From the NCBI GenBank assembly GCA_951217055.1, contig OX578286.1, forward strand, positions 36,302,345-36,366,344: 64,000 bases of DNA, in the 5' to 3' direction. Positions within the stretch are counted from its first letter, which is position 1. Every line of letters starts with the position of its first letter. The notes beneath the pieces are model-generated. The model was given only the letters and a program-made list of their open reading frames with translations. It did no database searches and was not told the origin of the DNA. Shown here piece by piece: positions 12,090 through 23,422 of this stretch. The position numbers and the translations under genes were made by a program. Origin of the DNA: Gerris lacustris. Lineage: Eukaryota; Arthropoda; Insecta; Hemiptera; Gerridae.

Positions 12090-12590
12090 GTCAAATTTAT
12101 TTGCTTTTCAAGTTTCATCGCACACCTATTACCCCAATGTTGAACCACTTACCTTCATTCAATCTTCCCCAAATTTTGCACATAGATACAACTAGTTGAA
12201 AATAAGACCAGTTTTGAAAAATGGCATTTTTATATTAATTATTATTACTGGTCTTATATTACTTTGCTTTGTAAGTTTCATCGCACATTTCCGTTTCCCC
12301 AATTTTGAACCACTTCCCGTGATTCAATCTTCCCCAAATTTTGCACATAGATACAACTATGGTGAAGAATACAGAAATTAAAAGAACAAAAAATAAAAAC
12401 AAAATGGCGTCAAATTTATTTGCTTTTTAAATTTCATCGCACACCTATTACCCCAATTTTGAACCACTTCCCGTGATTCAATCTTCTCCAAATTTTGCAC
12501 ATAGATACAACTAAGGTGAAGAATACAGAAACCAAAAAAAAAAAAGGTTGAAAATAAGACCAGTTTTGAAAAATGGCATTTTTATATGAA
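11590..12590. repeat. ~155-165 bp satellite, about six units, with internal poly(A)
   Basis: Each unit contains TTTCATCGCACACCTATTAC, then AACCACTTACCGTGATTCAA, then TTTTGCACATAGATACAACT, then an A-rich run of 10 to 30 bases and TGGCGTCAAATTTATTTGC. Units start near 11640, 11798, 11950, 12114, 12278 and 12430. A variant start (TGGTCTTATATTACTTTGCT) at 11609 and 12250, and a shared end (GAAAATAAGACCAGTTTTGA) at 12199 and 12549, show a higher-order duplication. Confidence 0.88.
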
Positions 12591-12975
12591 TTATTATTTA
12601 TTTACTTTTATATAATTTTGCACGTCCCATCAAAATACCTTTTCCCTTTAAGCTGCAATATATTTATTTTAGTTCCATGTTATTTGTTCTATTTATACAT
12701 TGGCCTATTCCTTTGATGCATTATGAGACTTTTAGCAGTTTTTGCAAGCATACGCACTACGCACGATTATGGTTTTGCCTTCTTCCTTCAACTTATTAAA
12801 GTGAATGTTTTTTTTTTTTGTTATTATAAAATATCTCTTCTAGGTCCCTTTTAAGGGAATTCTATGGCCATGATCTCTGAAGGTTTTCATAACACTTTAT
12901 TAGATAATTTGTGACTGTATTGAATTTAATAAATTGATATTAAATTTTACTAAATTTACTCTATTTTTTTTCCAG

Positions 12976-13199
12976 GAAACTACCAATGTACTGATTGTGG
13001 TAGAGCGTACACCAAGAAGCATTCTCTCTACGTTCACTCAAGATTCAAATGTGGAAAACCACCCGCATTCGAATGTCCCAACTGTAACTATTCGTCTCAC
13101 TGGAAAGAGAACGTTACCAGACATTGCATTCTTAAGCATTCCGGCAAAGCGAACTTAATCAAACTTGCTATGCAAAGTCATAGCAAAGTATTATATTAA
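12976..13199 (+). CDS. lola: lola alternative 3' terminal exon 5 (pair with exon 4)
   Basis: Acceptor TTTTTTTTCCAG ends at 12975; entry codon G|GA, then AAC TAC CAA TGT. The correct frame has no Met near its start, so a Met-based search reports an overlapping wrong frame here. About 74 residues. Finger 1 is CTDCGRAYTKKHSLYVH, C2HC end SRFKC. Finger 2 is CPNCNYSSHWKENVTRH-CILK-H. The tail GKANLIKLAMQSHSKVLY ends at TAA 13197-13199. The WKEN helix and the LIKL tail motif tie it to exon 4. The satellite block at 11590-12590 separates the two exons. Confidence 0.9.
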
Positions 13200-14719
13200 T
13201 TGTAGTAATGATTTTGTGTTTTTGTTCGTCTATTCAGTATTAAAAAGGCCCTTAATTGCGTACTTATATTTATTATTATTATTTTGTTTTTTTTTCGGTT
13301 TGCGTAATTCTCTTATTATTGTAAGAATATCTCATTTGCAATCGGTTTGGCTTTTCTTTTTTGTCTAAATGTTTACTTTATGAATTGTATTTGAAGTAAG
13401 TAGACTGGCTTAGAAAATGTAAAAATTTATAGGTTATGTATAATTACAGGTTAATTAATCATATAAGCAATGGTTCCTTGAGAAGAGTGATCAATGAAAA
13501 TATTTAGGGTACTTTTTAGGGTCCTTAGCCAAAACGAAGAACGCTTATAATTTTCTGTGTTTCTAAAGATCGTTAACTCACCTGTATTTCCTCACGTACC
13601 TAACACAAAAAATTGATACTCAGCAGTTATTTTCTGTATAATAATCCAAACAGAGGGAAAATATAGGGAATCCCCAAAAATGCATCCCTTAAAAACAAGC
13701 GGAATGCTCAGCCATATTATGCTGGCAAACAAACTCATTTGTGTTTACTGAACGCATGGAAACTTAATTTATAAGTTAATGTCATCTAACTTACGCAAAG
13801 TTTATTGCCTGCTTAAACTAATAAAAGTTTTACTTCTCATTGTTATTTTGATTGTCAATTATTGTAGTTCTATGTAAGTTTTAATTTTAATTGTAAATTG
13901 TATTTGTAAGTAAATAAACTTTTTTTTAAAAAATGCTTATTATTTTTGTTTGTAGTTTTATACCAAACCTTTATACACGATTGTATGTAAATTGTTTTGT
14001 ATTTTTTTTTTCTCGAAATCTTGACCCACTTCCCGACTACTTAGAAAGCTAGAACTTGATCAGCTATATCCCATGACAGTACAATAATCAGTTATTAGTG
14101 TCACAAATTAACAAAATATATTAAAGTTATTTCATTTTTTAATTTACTTGTTTTATCTGCTTATTGATCAGACTGATTGAGTTTTACACATGACATAATA
14201 TTAATCTTCTGGATTATCCCTATATCTAACTTTTATTAGGACATTATAAATATTTTGAACTTTTGTAAGTCCTTCAAAATCAATTTTTATAGTATTTACT
14301 GTTAAAAATAAGGAAGTTAAGATAAAAGTTAAGATTTACCGCTATAGATCCTTCTACCACTCAGTCACCCTCCACACAAATCCCCTTATCAAAAACCTGT
14401 CATCCCAAATTATTCCTGACAACCCTCCCAGGTGCTTGAAGTGGCAATGGCCTCGAGATCTAATATGATAGAAGACTACATTTGTTAAATTAAAGAATTT
14501 ATGCAGTCAATAAGCTCTGTCACTGGACAGGAGTCTTATATCTGTCAATTTAAATCAAGCTACTACAATCAATTATCATTATTGCTTATAACATGTAAAA
14601 CTGTAGTTGCAATATTCAATAAAAGTTAAAAAAAAAAAGATAAACTTGCTTTAAAATTATGATGGTTTTTATTATAACGTGACTATTAATGTGATGGTTA
14701 GTGGTAGTACCATTTTTTA
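13200..14719. other. Spacer after exon 5
   Basis: AT-rich, non-coding. AATAAA around 13915 is too far from the stop to assign with confidence. No repeat family or gene recognised. Confidence 0.5.
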
Positions 14720-15337
14720 TTACTTTCTCATATAAAGAGAAAGTATTGTGATGGCGCGAAAATTCGATTTTGAGATTTTGATGGATTTACACGTTTTGAG
14801 GTCCCTTGAGTCCAAAAAAGTGGTTTTTAAAAAATGTCTGTCCGTCGTCTGTCGTCTGTCGTCTGTGCAGACGCCTGGAGCCTAAACTACTGGGCCGATT
14901 TTGACGAAATTTGGCATACATGTTCAGAAAAATCATACCCCGAGGCGAAATCGAGAAATGAATTTTAGCTCTAAATTTGGGGGCGCTACCCCCCAAAAAC
15001 TCTGAAAAAACATGAAAAAAAAATTTTTCTCGAAAACGGTTCCGACGATTTTGATTTAAAAATTCTAAAATGTAGTCCATTTGAATACGGATCCAACGAT
15101 ATAAGCCGTTTTTCCGGGAAAAATCTAGTTCCTGAGAAAAAAGCTTAAAACGCGGACCCAGAGAGCCCGGGTTCGATTCCCCGCCCGGGAGAAGTTATTT
15201 TTATGATAAAATTTAATGAAATGCTCAATAATAATTAAAATTACATACGAAATCTAATAAATGGAAAACACTGGGCTAAATAATTATGAACTCGTATATG
15301 AGAAATTTTGTCTGAGTTGTCTCGGACCGATTTTTTC
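14720..15337 (+). repeat. ~610-bp dispersed element with tRNA-like B box, copy 1
   Basis: Begins TTACTTTCTCATATAAAGAG (itself a small hairpin with the AAGTATT that follows) and ends CTCGGACCGATTTTTTCT. A full inverted copy lies at 55906-56490 and a decayed one at about 61187-61470. Near 15168 it contains GGGTTCGATTCCCCGCC, a good tRNA/Pol III B-box motif. No convincing A box was placed, so a SINE origin is suggested but not shown. Confidence 0.8.
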
Positions 15338-15772
15338 TAATGTATTTGTTATAGGTGGATCCTCTTAAGGGTAAAATTAAAATAAACAGTTACTTAAGGT
15401 GGCGACGTTTCGACCTGTCCGGTCATTATCAAGCCTTTACATTGATGGAGATAACTCCTTGGGTTAAGTCGTATTTAAAAACATAGGTAAGAACTTATTG
15501 TTCTCTTGTCTACATTGTCTCTTATATATTTTTATATGATTACGCCGTTTTTCGAGAAGAGATTACGGGTAAAAGATTACCTTTTATAAGAGACAATGTA
15601 GACAAGAGAACAATAAGTTCTTAGCTATGTTTTTAAATACGACTTAACCCAAGGAGTTATCTCCATCAATGTAAAGGCTTGATAATGACCGGACTGGTCG
15701 AAACGTCGCCACCTTAAGTAACTGTTTATTTGAATTTTACCCTTAAGAGGATCCCCCTATACAAATACATTA
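15338..15772. repeat. 435-bp inverted repeat with ~180-bp arms
   Basis: The left arm from TAATGTATTTGTTATAGG pairs with the right arm ending CCCTATACAAATACATTA. The arms run through GGTGGCGACGTTTCGACC, CAAGCCTTTACATTGATGG and ACTTATTGTTCTCTTGTC, with very few mismatches, around a loop of about 55 bases (roughly 15530-15585). It abuts the 14720-15337 element exactly. The GACGTTTCGACC motif resembles ends seen in Penelope-like and other dispersed insect repeats. No ORF. Confidence 0.85.
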
Positions 15773-16076
15773 GTGACTATTATTATTTAAAGTTATTTTT
15801 CATTACAAATTAAAATTTACCATTAATTTGAGGTTTTTTTTTAATATGTTCTGTAGTAAAACCCCAAAATGCAGATTTTTCTAAAATGATTGGTTGTTTT
15901 GGGTGAGATTTTATGGTACCGCTTAATAATTATGACTAGAAAGGTTAATTGAAAGTAACACAACAATATTGTCATCGCAATTTTATAATCATTGTTAAGC
16001 CTGCTTGTTGTTGTTGCTTTATGACTTAATGTGACAGTACATAGTGGGGGTAGACTAGGGCAATAGAAGGATTAAG

Positions 16077-16293
16077 GGTATTTCTTTAGATTGTTACTCC
16101 CCTATGTTGTTTTTGAGTATAATGACTTTGACTAAATAACTGTTAAGACAAAGGGATGTTTACTCTTATATACTTTGGGCCAAAGGAATAGGGGGAGTAA
16201 CAGTCTAAAGAAGAACATTCCGTACACCTTCTTTAGATTGTTACTCCCCTCTAGTTTTTTTCTGTAAGGGGAGTAACAATCTAAAGAAGAGCC
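16077..16293. mobile_element. Foldback MITE (TTCTTTAGATTGTTACTCCCC family)
   Basis: Outer inverted repeat TTTCTTTAGATTGTTACTCC / GGAGTAACAATCTAAAGAAG. It has an internal second inverted pair and a conserved centre around GACAAAGGGATGTTTACTC. Same three-part fold as copies at 26154, 56770, 57544 and 60086. Confidence 0.85.
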
Positions 16294-16810
16294 GGGTTAA
16301 GGAACCTAAGGTAAGGGATGTAAAGTGAAGATCGAAGTTGGAACCAGGTACAGGGTTAGGTCAGGTAATATATTTATAACATTATTTCATCCTTGTATAC
16401 TACTTTTTTCCCCCGGGAATTTTAAAAATTAAGTCCAAAGCAGTAAGACATAACATGCGGGTGCATCGTTATACCTTTACTCTTTGAACGAACAGTAGCA
16501 GATTTGCTTTAAAATATTAGCCTAAATAATTTCTTCGTCGTCGCACTGACTTCTCCGTTATAGAATTTAAAAAAACTTGGAACATCTTCTCACCACATTC
16601 TGGCTCTGATTATCAATGAAATAATAATTAATAGATTTTTTTATTTTTTATCTTTTATTGGAAATTCTAATAATTTACTAATGGTGTGCTTTTCTTTTTA
16701 TTTTTTATTTTTTTATTAATACGAAAATATTAAATTGTTTTGTCGATGTTTATCTTTTTAATTTACATATTTTTATTATTATTATTTATTTATTTTTTTT
16801 ACATTTGCAG

Positions 16811-17097
16811 ATTTTTTCGATAAATCGGTCGGCTACTGGTGTTCGAATTGCGGTAAGGTGTACGAGAAAAGGTCTTCTTTTAACAACCACAAAAGATACG
16901 ACTGCGGAATGCAGCCAAAATTGAAATGCGATAAATGCTCGTTTAGAGCATTTTGGAAAAGTCATTTGGTCCGACATACCAACAACGTTCATCCCGAACC
17001 GGGAAACGAACGAGCTTATCAGTGCGCTCTCTGCGACTATTCGACAAGCCGAAAAGATCACTTTAGAAGACATGCGCAATCGAGACATTTTAGATAA
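16811..17097 (+). CDS. lola: lola alternative 3' terminal exon 6 (three fingers)
   Basis: Acceptor CATTTGCAG ends at 16810; entry codon G|AT gives Asp. About 95 residues. It has a longer than usual lead (DFFDKSVGYW) before the first Cys. Finger 1 is CSNCGKVYEKRSSFNNH, C2HC end KRYDC. Finger 2 is CDKCSFRAFWKSHLVRH-TNNV-H. Finger 3 is CALCDYSTSRKDHFRRH-AQSR-H. A linker of about 11 residues (PEPGNERAYQ) joins fingers 2 and 3. The reading frame ends two residues after the last His. No close AATAAA. Confidence 0.9.
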
Positions 17098-17598
17098 CCA
17101 TTTTTCAAAGTTATCATTTGTTTAGTTTTTTTTTTGTTTTTTTTGTTATTAATACTGGAATATCAAGTTGAGACTTCACACGGATCCTGAGCCAATTTTT
17201 GAATATTTGGTCGTTACACTATTGAATTATGTCCCCCCCCCCCTTACTAAACACCTTTTAGAAAATATATGTGTGTGATGTGTCAATAAGTAGCTTGAAA
17301 TTGGTTTTGGAAGACTAAGGTCATTAGCATGTGACGTCACACATTTATAGCATGATTCTTGCTTCCCCTAACAAAACATCTTTCGGTCGGCCAAGTTGGC
17401 TTGATTGATCATTTCATTTATGAACTTACGAAAGGCTATATTTGAGATGTGACTATATGTGGCTTACAATTGGTTTTGGAAGACAGTGCTAGAGTGTGAC
17501 GCCCCACATATAGAATGATACTTAAATACCTTTTGGCCAAATTGGCTTGATTGATCACTTATGAACTTATGAAAACCTATGTGTATGATGTAACTATA

Positions 17599-18018
17599 GA
17601 TTTGTTCCAACCATGCATTGTACCGTCCGCGGGATCGTCACGGGCATGCGCAATGGATAAAAGCCGTTCCAAGCCGACTTGTGACTGTGTTTCGTACCGT
17701 CCACGAAACTGTTCCAACCTGGGCAGGGATCGTTTGCGAACCGTTCACTGTACAGTCCCAACGATCCTCTGGCAATACCATGTACTGGCTTGTGTGACAT
17801 GCGCAGTTATGTCAATTGTCACAAATATCAACTGGAAGGTTTCCTAACTGTTAGGTTTCCTTGAATGTTTTTCATACAGTGCGAATTATAGTCCTAAACC
17901 CGTTCCAACCTGACGTGATTTTATTACAGTACAATGTTAGCGCATGCGTATAAAACTTGACCTAAACGATTCCCGGACGATACTAAGGACGGTACAAATA
18001 GCGGGGTTGGAACAAACC
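17599..18018. mobile_element. TIR element (TTTGTTCCAACC ends)
   Basis: Left end GATTTGTTCCAACCATGCAT then TGTACCGTCC. The right end in reverse complement is GGTTTGTTCCAACCCCGCTA then TTTGTACCGTCC. About 420 bp with no transposase. Its interior (about 17790-17870: GACATGCGCAGTTATGTCAA, GGTTTCC-AACTGTTAGG) also occurs inside the differently ended element at 23423-23992. Confidence 0.8.
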
Positions 18019-18019
18019 T

Positions 18020-19140
18020 TATATATGTAACTTACTATTGGTTAGGGATGACTTAAGGCTAGAGTGTGAAGTCACACTATACCGCGCTTACCTCCGTTGC
18101 GGCGCGTTCTCCTGAATCCTGAATAAAGTTTTATTGTCCGATGCTCGAACTTTTTGCTATTTAATGAAAATAAACACTCCACAAACCGTCTTTTTAAAAA
18201 CTGGCTTCAAGAGTAGTTGATCAATAGAGGTTTAATGATTGCTATAGTGAGAACCTAGGTTTAAAATAGAGTTGATCAAATTTTCAATTGATCACTCAAT
18301 CATTCAATGTTTGACTCAATCAAACTTTTTATCGTTCAAGTGATGAGTCATCTGTCGTTTGCGTTTAAGTTTAAACTTGTCTTGAAACGTGTTAACTTCC
18401 CATGGCTACCAAGTTCGATTTTAAATGGTCACTGGGTTTTGTTTTTAGATATAAAATCGTTAAAAATAAAAAAATGCTGAAACTGTTCAGCTGTTGTTTT
18501 CCTAAATCAATCTCTCTTGAAATGTGTGATCAAAAAACTGATCAAGTCGTATTCAACATTTGTTGATAAATTATATAATTGTTCAATTAATCTTGATTCA
18601 TGAGAACGCGAATATTTATCGATATTTTCTAGTACCTAATATTATTAAAAAAAAATGTTTATTCCCTATAGAATTTTTCTTTTATTTTCTTATAAATTCG
18701 AATATTAGGATTGTTATTTGTTAAAATTCCTTATATTATTCATTTGTTTAACATTTTATCAAAATATATTGTTTAAACTACCAATATTTGAAAAAAAAGT
18801 TACTACTTTTATCATTATGGACGAATTTAAGTTATGCCTATGATAATAAGACTGACGTTGTTTTATTGTTCTAATAACACATTTTTAACTAATGTAAAAT
18901 TGAAATATATATATTTAAAAGACTTTTTTGTTGTTTTTTTCAGATTAAATATAAAAAAAGAAAAAAATACTTAACATTAAAAACATGTGATAATAAATGA
19001 TGAATTTTATTTACTCTTGTAATTCATGACCGTGATTTTAGTATTGATTGTTTTTGTAGGCAACGCGTAAAGTGTTGGATTTTTGCTGTTTGTGGGTTGG
19101 GGAGTGGGATCTATGATTATTAGATCACCAATAACAAAAG
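18020..19140. other. Spacer without recognised features
   Basis: AT-rich non-coding DNA, with several TTGATCA-type motifs around 18220-18560. No gene or clear repeat family. Confidence 0.45.
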
Positions 19141-19143
19141 GGG

Positions 19144-19300
19144 GCTGGCTTATCTGAGTGGTTAGCGCACTTGGCAATGAAATAAGGCAAATTTGCAATG
19201 AAATCAGGCAAATTAGCAATCAAATAAGGCAAATTTGCAATGAAATCAGGCAAATTAGCAATCAAATAAGGCAAATTTGCAATCAAATAAGGGGAACTTA
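19144..19300 (+). repeat. tRNA-like A box followed by a 21-bp tandem array
   Basis: GGCTTATCTGAGTGGTTAGC followed by GCACTTGGC matches a tRNA/SINE A box. It runs directly into about six copies of a 21-bp unit (AATGAAATCAGGCAAATTAGC and variants). No B box follows, so this looks like a SINE head fused to a minisatellite, not a tRNA gene. Confidence 0.55.
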
Positions 19301-19381
19301 GCTAATAAACCACAACACACAGATAACAATATCTTTAATCTATTAAGAATGGCCATCATTGCTGAAGAATTCGAATTGTGT

Positions 19382-19689
19382 TAAGGATACACGAAGAGGA
19401 AATTCTTGAGCTTTGGACTGGACAGTCCAAGGCCAGAAGGAATTTCTGTACGCGTGTAGAGGCGGCTTTGAGGCCACCTGTATACTGCAAGCCCCGAAAT
19501 CTTGAACAAAACAAATTATTTTCCGACTTGAGGCCAGAACTAGGCAGTCAAATGCTTCGTGTTGGTCAGTTGGTGGCAGTCGGCCTCGAGGATTTTTTAA
19601 GTTTGTTTAGGTAGAGGTGAGAAAATAACCAAGAAAATTCCGGAGGATTTTCCTTGAGGATTTCCTCTTCGTGTATGTCCACCTTTAGG
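19382..19689. mobile_element. ~308-bp TIR MITE
   Basis: Left end AAGGATACACGAAGAGGAAA and right end TTTCCTCTTCGTGTATGTCC are inverted copies over about 22 bases. No coding capacity; target duplication not resolved. Confidence 0.7.
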
Positions 19690-19816
19690 CGCTATCGTGT
19701 TGATTTTTTTCGCTGCCTTATCTCTATGCAAAACTGTCGCTTATCTAATCACATCTGTGGAAAACTGTATTGAAATTATTTTGTAATAAATGCATTATTT
19801 CATTCCTCTGACATAT

Positions 19817-20350
19817 ACAGGGTGGTCCAGCTCAACAGGGACACAGAGCAGGGTGTGATTCTATATCAAATTTGCTGCCAAAAATGTTATATTATCACAT
19901 GTCCTATCGACCTTGGTTTTCGTGATATATCGATATATATATAGTTTCGATATATTTGTGAATTTTGCAATAAAATGCTCAGTAACTCAAAAACTAATAT
20001 AGCTATAAAGATGCGGTCTTCACCGTTGGAAAGTGCATTAAATTCCCTTTAAAAAACCCTAAACATTTACTCGTGTAGCTCCATTCGAAGTGAGAATACA
20101 ACCATTAAAAACTTACAAAATATTTAATTAAAAATGACAACAAAAATATGACCCTCCATAATTTTGTTGTTTGCATTGTTAACATATATTTCTGAATAGC
20201 TTAAAAACTACGCCAACTCATAAGCTTTCTAACGACGTAACATATGCTGTACTCTACTGAAAAGTATGGAACAGAAACGCAAAAATATTACGAAAAATTC
20301 GCTAAAAAGTTGAATATTTTTTGTTGAATAAAAAATTAATTCATTGATAT
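19817..20350. repeat. Possible dispersed element starting CAGGGTGGTCCAGC
   Basis: CAGGGTGGTCCAGCTCAACA is a common start of dispersed insect repeats. The AT-rich sequence to about 20350 may belong to it. No second end was found. Confidence 0.35.
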
Positions 20351-20910
20351 AATTTTAAATATCATTTTTACTTAAGAAAAATAGTGGTTTATATATATAT
20401 GCTTGTATATCCTTACTAATGTAAATCTTTGAAATGCATATTGCAAGCGGGTGCATCAAATTTTTATTTATCTCTAAGGTAAATGCAGTGCAGTCGCAAT
20501 ACAGATTAGGAGACCCTACCCAGTGGGAGTAATCTCTAAGATAGTCACGGGCACTTTTCTCTTTAGCCGATCCCTTGGATTACCAGAAACATAAGGAGAG
20601 AATAGGATTTGGACAAGTGGATTAGGATAGTTCATGATCTTAGCGTGGAAGGAATTGTAATGAGAGGATTCTAGTCTATGGATGTAGCGAACATTTTGGT
20701 CATTATGTATTATACGGTTTACCAAGTAGGAGGGAGGAGGGAGCATTATATATTTTTCGTAGAATTAAAGATTACAGGGATCGGATCTTATTTAAGAATA
20801 TAATGGTTTAGAGGTGGTTAGAGATGATTTGGGCAAACTAGCATCTAAATAAAAATAATAAATATGTCTTATCTAATTATAATTTGTATTTTAATTTTTT
20901 TATTTTCCAG

Positions 20911-21233
20911 GTGTGTTATCGTGTACCATATGTGGAAGACACTATAACAAAAGCCATTCGTTGTACGTTCATATGAAGTATAAATGTGGTAAGGAACCGC
21001 TGCATTCATGCTCTTCATGTCCTTATAAAGCCTTTACCAAACACCATTTGACCAGGCACACAATGCTTAAGCACACAAGTCCGTCAGGATCACCGTTGTT
21101 CTCCTGCAAGTTCTGCTCGTATTCATCCAAACTTAAATATTCACTTAAGAATCACATGATTAATGTTCACAAGGAAATGTTTGCTGCGCTGCATTTGCCA
21201 TGTGATGTTCAGAACAATTATATCACATATTAA
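20911..21233 (+). CDS. lola: lola alternative 3' terminal exon 7 (three fingers)
   Basis: Acceptor TATTTTCCAG ends at 20910; entry codon Gly, then VLSC. About 107 residues. Finger 1 is CTICGRHYNKSHSLYVH, C2HC end MKYKC; its SLYVHM motif links it to exons 4 and 5. Finger 2 is CSSCPYKAFTKHHLTRH-TMLK-H. Finger 3 is CKFCSYSSKLKYSLKNH-MINV-H, joined by a linker TSPSGSPLFS. There is a 21-residue tail of mixed composition after the last finger. AATAAA at 21297-21302 gives a plausible 3' end. Confidence 0.9.
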
Positions 21234-21296
21234 AAATCCATGTTTTTAATTTTTTCATCATAACCTTTACATTTTTCAATACACAAAGCTATCAAT

Positions 21297-21302
21297 AATA
21301 AA
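21297..21302 (+). promoter_or_regulatory. Candidate poly(A) signal of exon 7
   Basis: AATAAA 64 bases after the exon 7 stop codon. Confidence 0.55.
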
Positions 21303-21370
21303 TTTACCAATCAGATTTTAGAGGTTTCTATGGATATGGCTACATTTGTGCCATAATGGATGGCGCATGC

Positions 21371-21470
<100 letters not shown>

Positions 21471-21589
21471 CATGTGTGTGTGTTATCTCTAAATAATGGT
21501 TATATAGTTTTCACGTTAATTGTATAACCATTGAATAAATTGTGAAGTCATACTTCTTAGTCAGAAGTCATCTTATTCGAGCGCCAATA

Positions 21590-21975
21590 ATCGATTGGTT
21601 CAATTTATTGTTACTTTCAACGAAAGTTTTGATCGGTTCAATTGATTATTACTTCAACGCAATATGATGTTCGATCGGTTTAGTTGGTTGTTACTTCATA
21701 GCAATATCAGTCTTGATCGGTTCAATTAATTATTACTTCAACGCAATATGATGATTGGTCGGTTTAATTGGTTGTTACTTCATCACAACATCACAATATG
21801 ATGATCGATCGGTTTAATTGGTTGTTACTTCATCACAATATGATGATCGATCGGTTTAATTGATTATTACTTCAACGCAATATGATGATTGATCGGTTCA
21901 ATTTATTATTACTTCAACGCAATAAGATGATCAATCGGTTTAATTGGTTGTTACTTCATCACAATATCATGCTCC
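21590..21975. repeat. Degenerate minisatellite of GATCGGTT..TTACTTCA units
   Basis: About seven imperfect units containing GATCGGTTTAATTGGTTGTT or GATTATTACTTCAACGC, with ATATGATGAT joints. Unit length alternates between about 50 and 65 bp. Confidence 0.8.
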
Positions 21976-22193
21976 CGACATTTATAACAATGAAAGCGAA
22001 AGCCAAATCTTGGACTTTTATGAATATTTAAATGTCTTGGTTGAGGATATTTTAAATATACATACTAATAAAATCCTTTGGTTCTGATCCACTAAAAATA
22101 ACTTAAGAGAATATACGAGTAAATATTTTATGCTTTACTTTTACATTTTTAATTTTTTTTTTTTTCTTAAAATTTCTTTTTTTCTACTTCTAG

Positions 22194-22411
22194 GTATAGA
22201 CTTGGAAAAGAAGAGATACTTCTGTACGACCTGCTTCAAAGGTTACGTTTTCCGAAGTGGATTGAGTCGACACGTAAGACATGAGTGCAACCAAGAACCG
22301 AAGTTCGCCTGCTCTCAGTGTAATTATCGAGCAAAGTTAAGAGAGAATTTAAAGAAACATTTGTTTATAAGACATCAAATCGTTCCACAAAATGCCCTCC
22401 TCCCGGAATAA
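22194..22411 (+). CDS. lola: lola alternative 3' terminal exon 8
   Basis: A long T-rich tract ends CTTCTAG at 22193; entry codon Gly, then IDLEKKRYFC. About 72 residues. Finger 1 is CTTCFKGYVFRSGLSRH with C2HC end VRHEC. Finger 2 is CSQCNYRAKLRENLKKH-LFIR-H. The residue after the fourth ligand Cys is Asn (ECNQEP) where most members have Gly; exon 14 shares this. The tail QIVPQNALLPE is followed by TAA. AATAAA at 22629-22634. Confidence 0.9.
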
Positions 22412-22628
22412 ATTGTAATAATTGTCCGGATCTGATAGATTCCTATAATTTCAATACTTCAAGAAGCGGAATTTAGTTGTTCGAACCTGCTTTTTTCAAA
22501 GTGAAGTGACTTTTTTCGTTTATAGTTACGTTTATGAGTCAACCTATTATCTAGGTCCAAAAAGTTCTAGAAATATATGTGTGTATATTTGTTTTTTTGT
22601 AATATTGTTAATATTTATTATTGTCTCT

Positions 22629-22634
22629 AATAAA
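22629..22634 (+). promoter_or_regulatory. Candidate poly(A) signal of exon 8
   Basis: AATAAA about 220 bases after the exon 8 stop, followed by a T-rich region. Confidence 0.5.
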
Positions 22635-22790
22635 ATTGATTTGATATAAGTTGACAAATAATATATTTCTTTGAATAAAATGTGTGTTGAGCAAGTATGT
22701 TTTTTTATGATTATTATTTTGTGCCTTATCCGGGTGAGAAGTATTTTAGTGCTTTCAATGAGCCTCTTTACGCCACTACATTACTTTTGG

Positions 22791-23087
22791 CATAAGCGTA
22801 TAAAATATGCCTTACTTCATTCATCATCAAACTTACATCAACATTACTTTTGGCATAAGCGTATAAAATATGCCTTACTTCATTCATCATCAAACTTACA
22901 TCAACATTACTTTTGGCATAAGCGTATAAAATATGCCTTACTTCATTCATCATCAAACTTACATCAACATTACTTTTGGCATAAGCGTATAAAATATGCC
23001 TTACTTCATTCATCATCAAACTTACATCAACATTACTTTTGGCATAAGAGTATAAAATATGCCTTACTTCATTCATCATCAAACTTA
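22791..23087. repeat. 63-bp tandem repeat, five near-identical copies
   Basis: Unit contains TTACTTTTGGCATAAGCGTA and CCTTACTTCATTCATCATCA. Because 63 is a multiple of 3 the array stays open on both strands, giving repetitive open frames of 157 and 104 codons. These look like by-products of the repeat, not genes. Confidence 0.93.
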
Positions 23088-23422
23088 ACGGTATGTGGAT
23101 GTTTGGATTTTCATGTTATTTGTCAGTACTTAACATTGGAGTAATTCATTAGAAGGTTTTCATCATAAATTGTTATAATTTATTGTCGTGATTAGTATGA
23201 TGGCTCTTCAAAGTTCAAGATGATTGGCCATTGAATCTAACATCCTGATTTTAACTGTTTTATGTTTTTTAAGACAGCTCCTAGAAGATTGTGTAATGCC
23301 TTGATGTATCTGCGAATAAAATATTTCTGATAATGATATGTTTTCTGCGTGAATACTATGTTTTTTCATTATTCTCCTTGTAATAATTTGATGAATTTTG
23401 AAATTGCATGATGATTGATCTC

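Noticed and set aside
12934..13158. Open frame overlapping exon 5
   Set aside because: It is in the wrong frame. The frame fixed by the acceptor (12976-13199) gives both zinc fingers.
15160..15195. Possible tRNA gene (GGTTCGATTCC)
   Set aside because: Only a B box; no A box or cloverleaf, and the block recurs inside a dispersed element.
16786..17088. Minus-strand open frames over exons (also at 25588, 40162, 42110, 54845, 60473, 61971)
   Set aside because: Antisense shadows of the zinc-finger exons, caused by their codon composition.
22671..23144. 157-codon open frame
   Set aside because: Made almost entirely of the 63-bp tandem repeat, with no domain.
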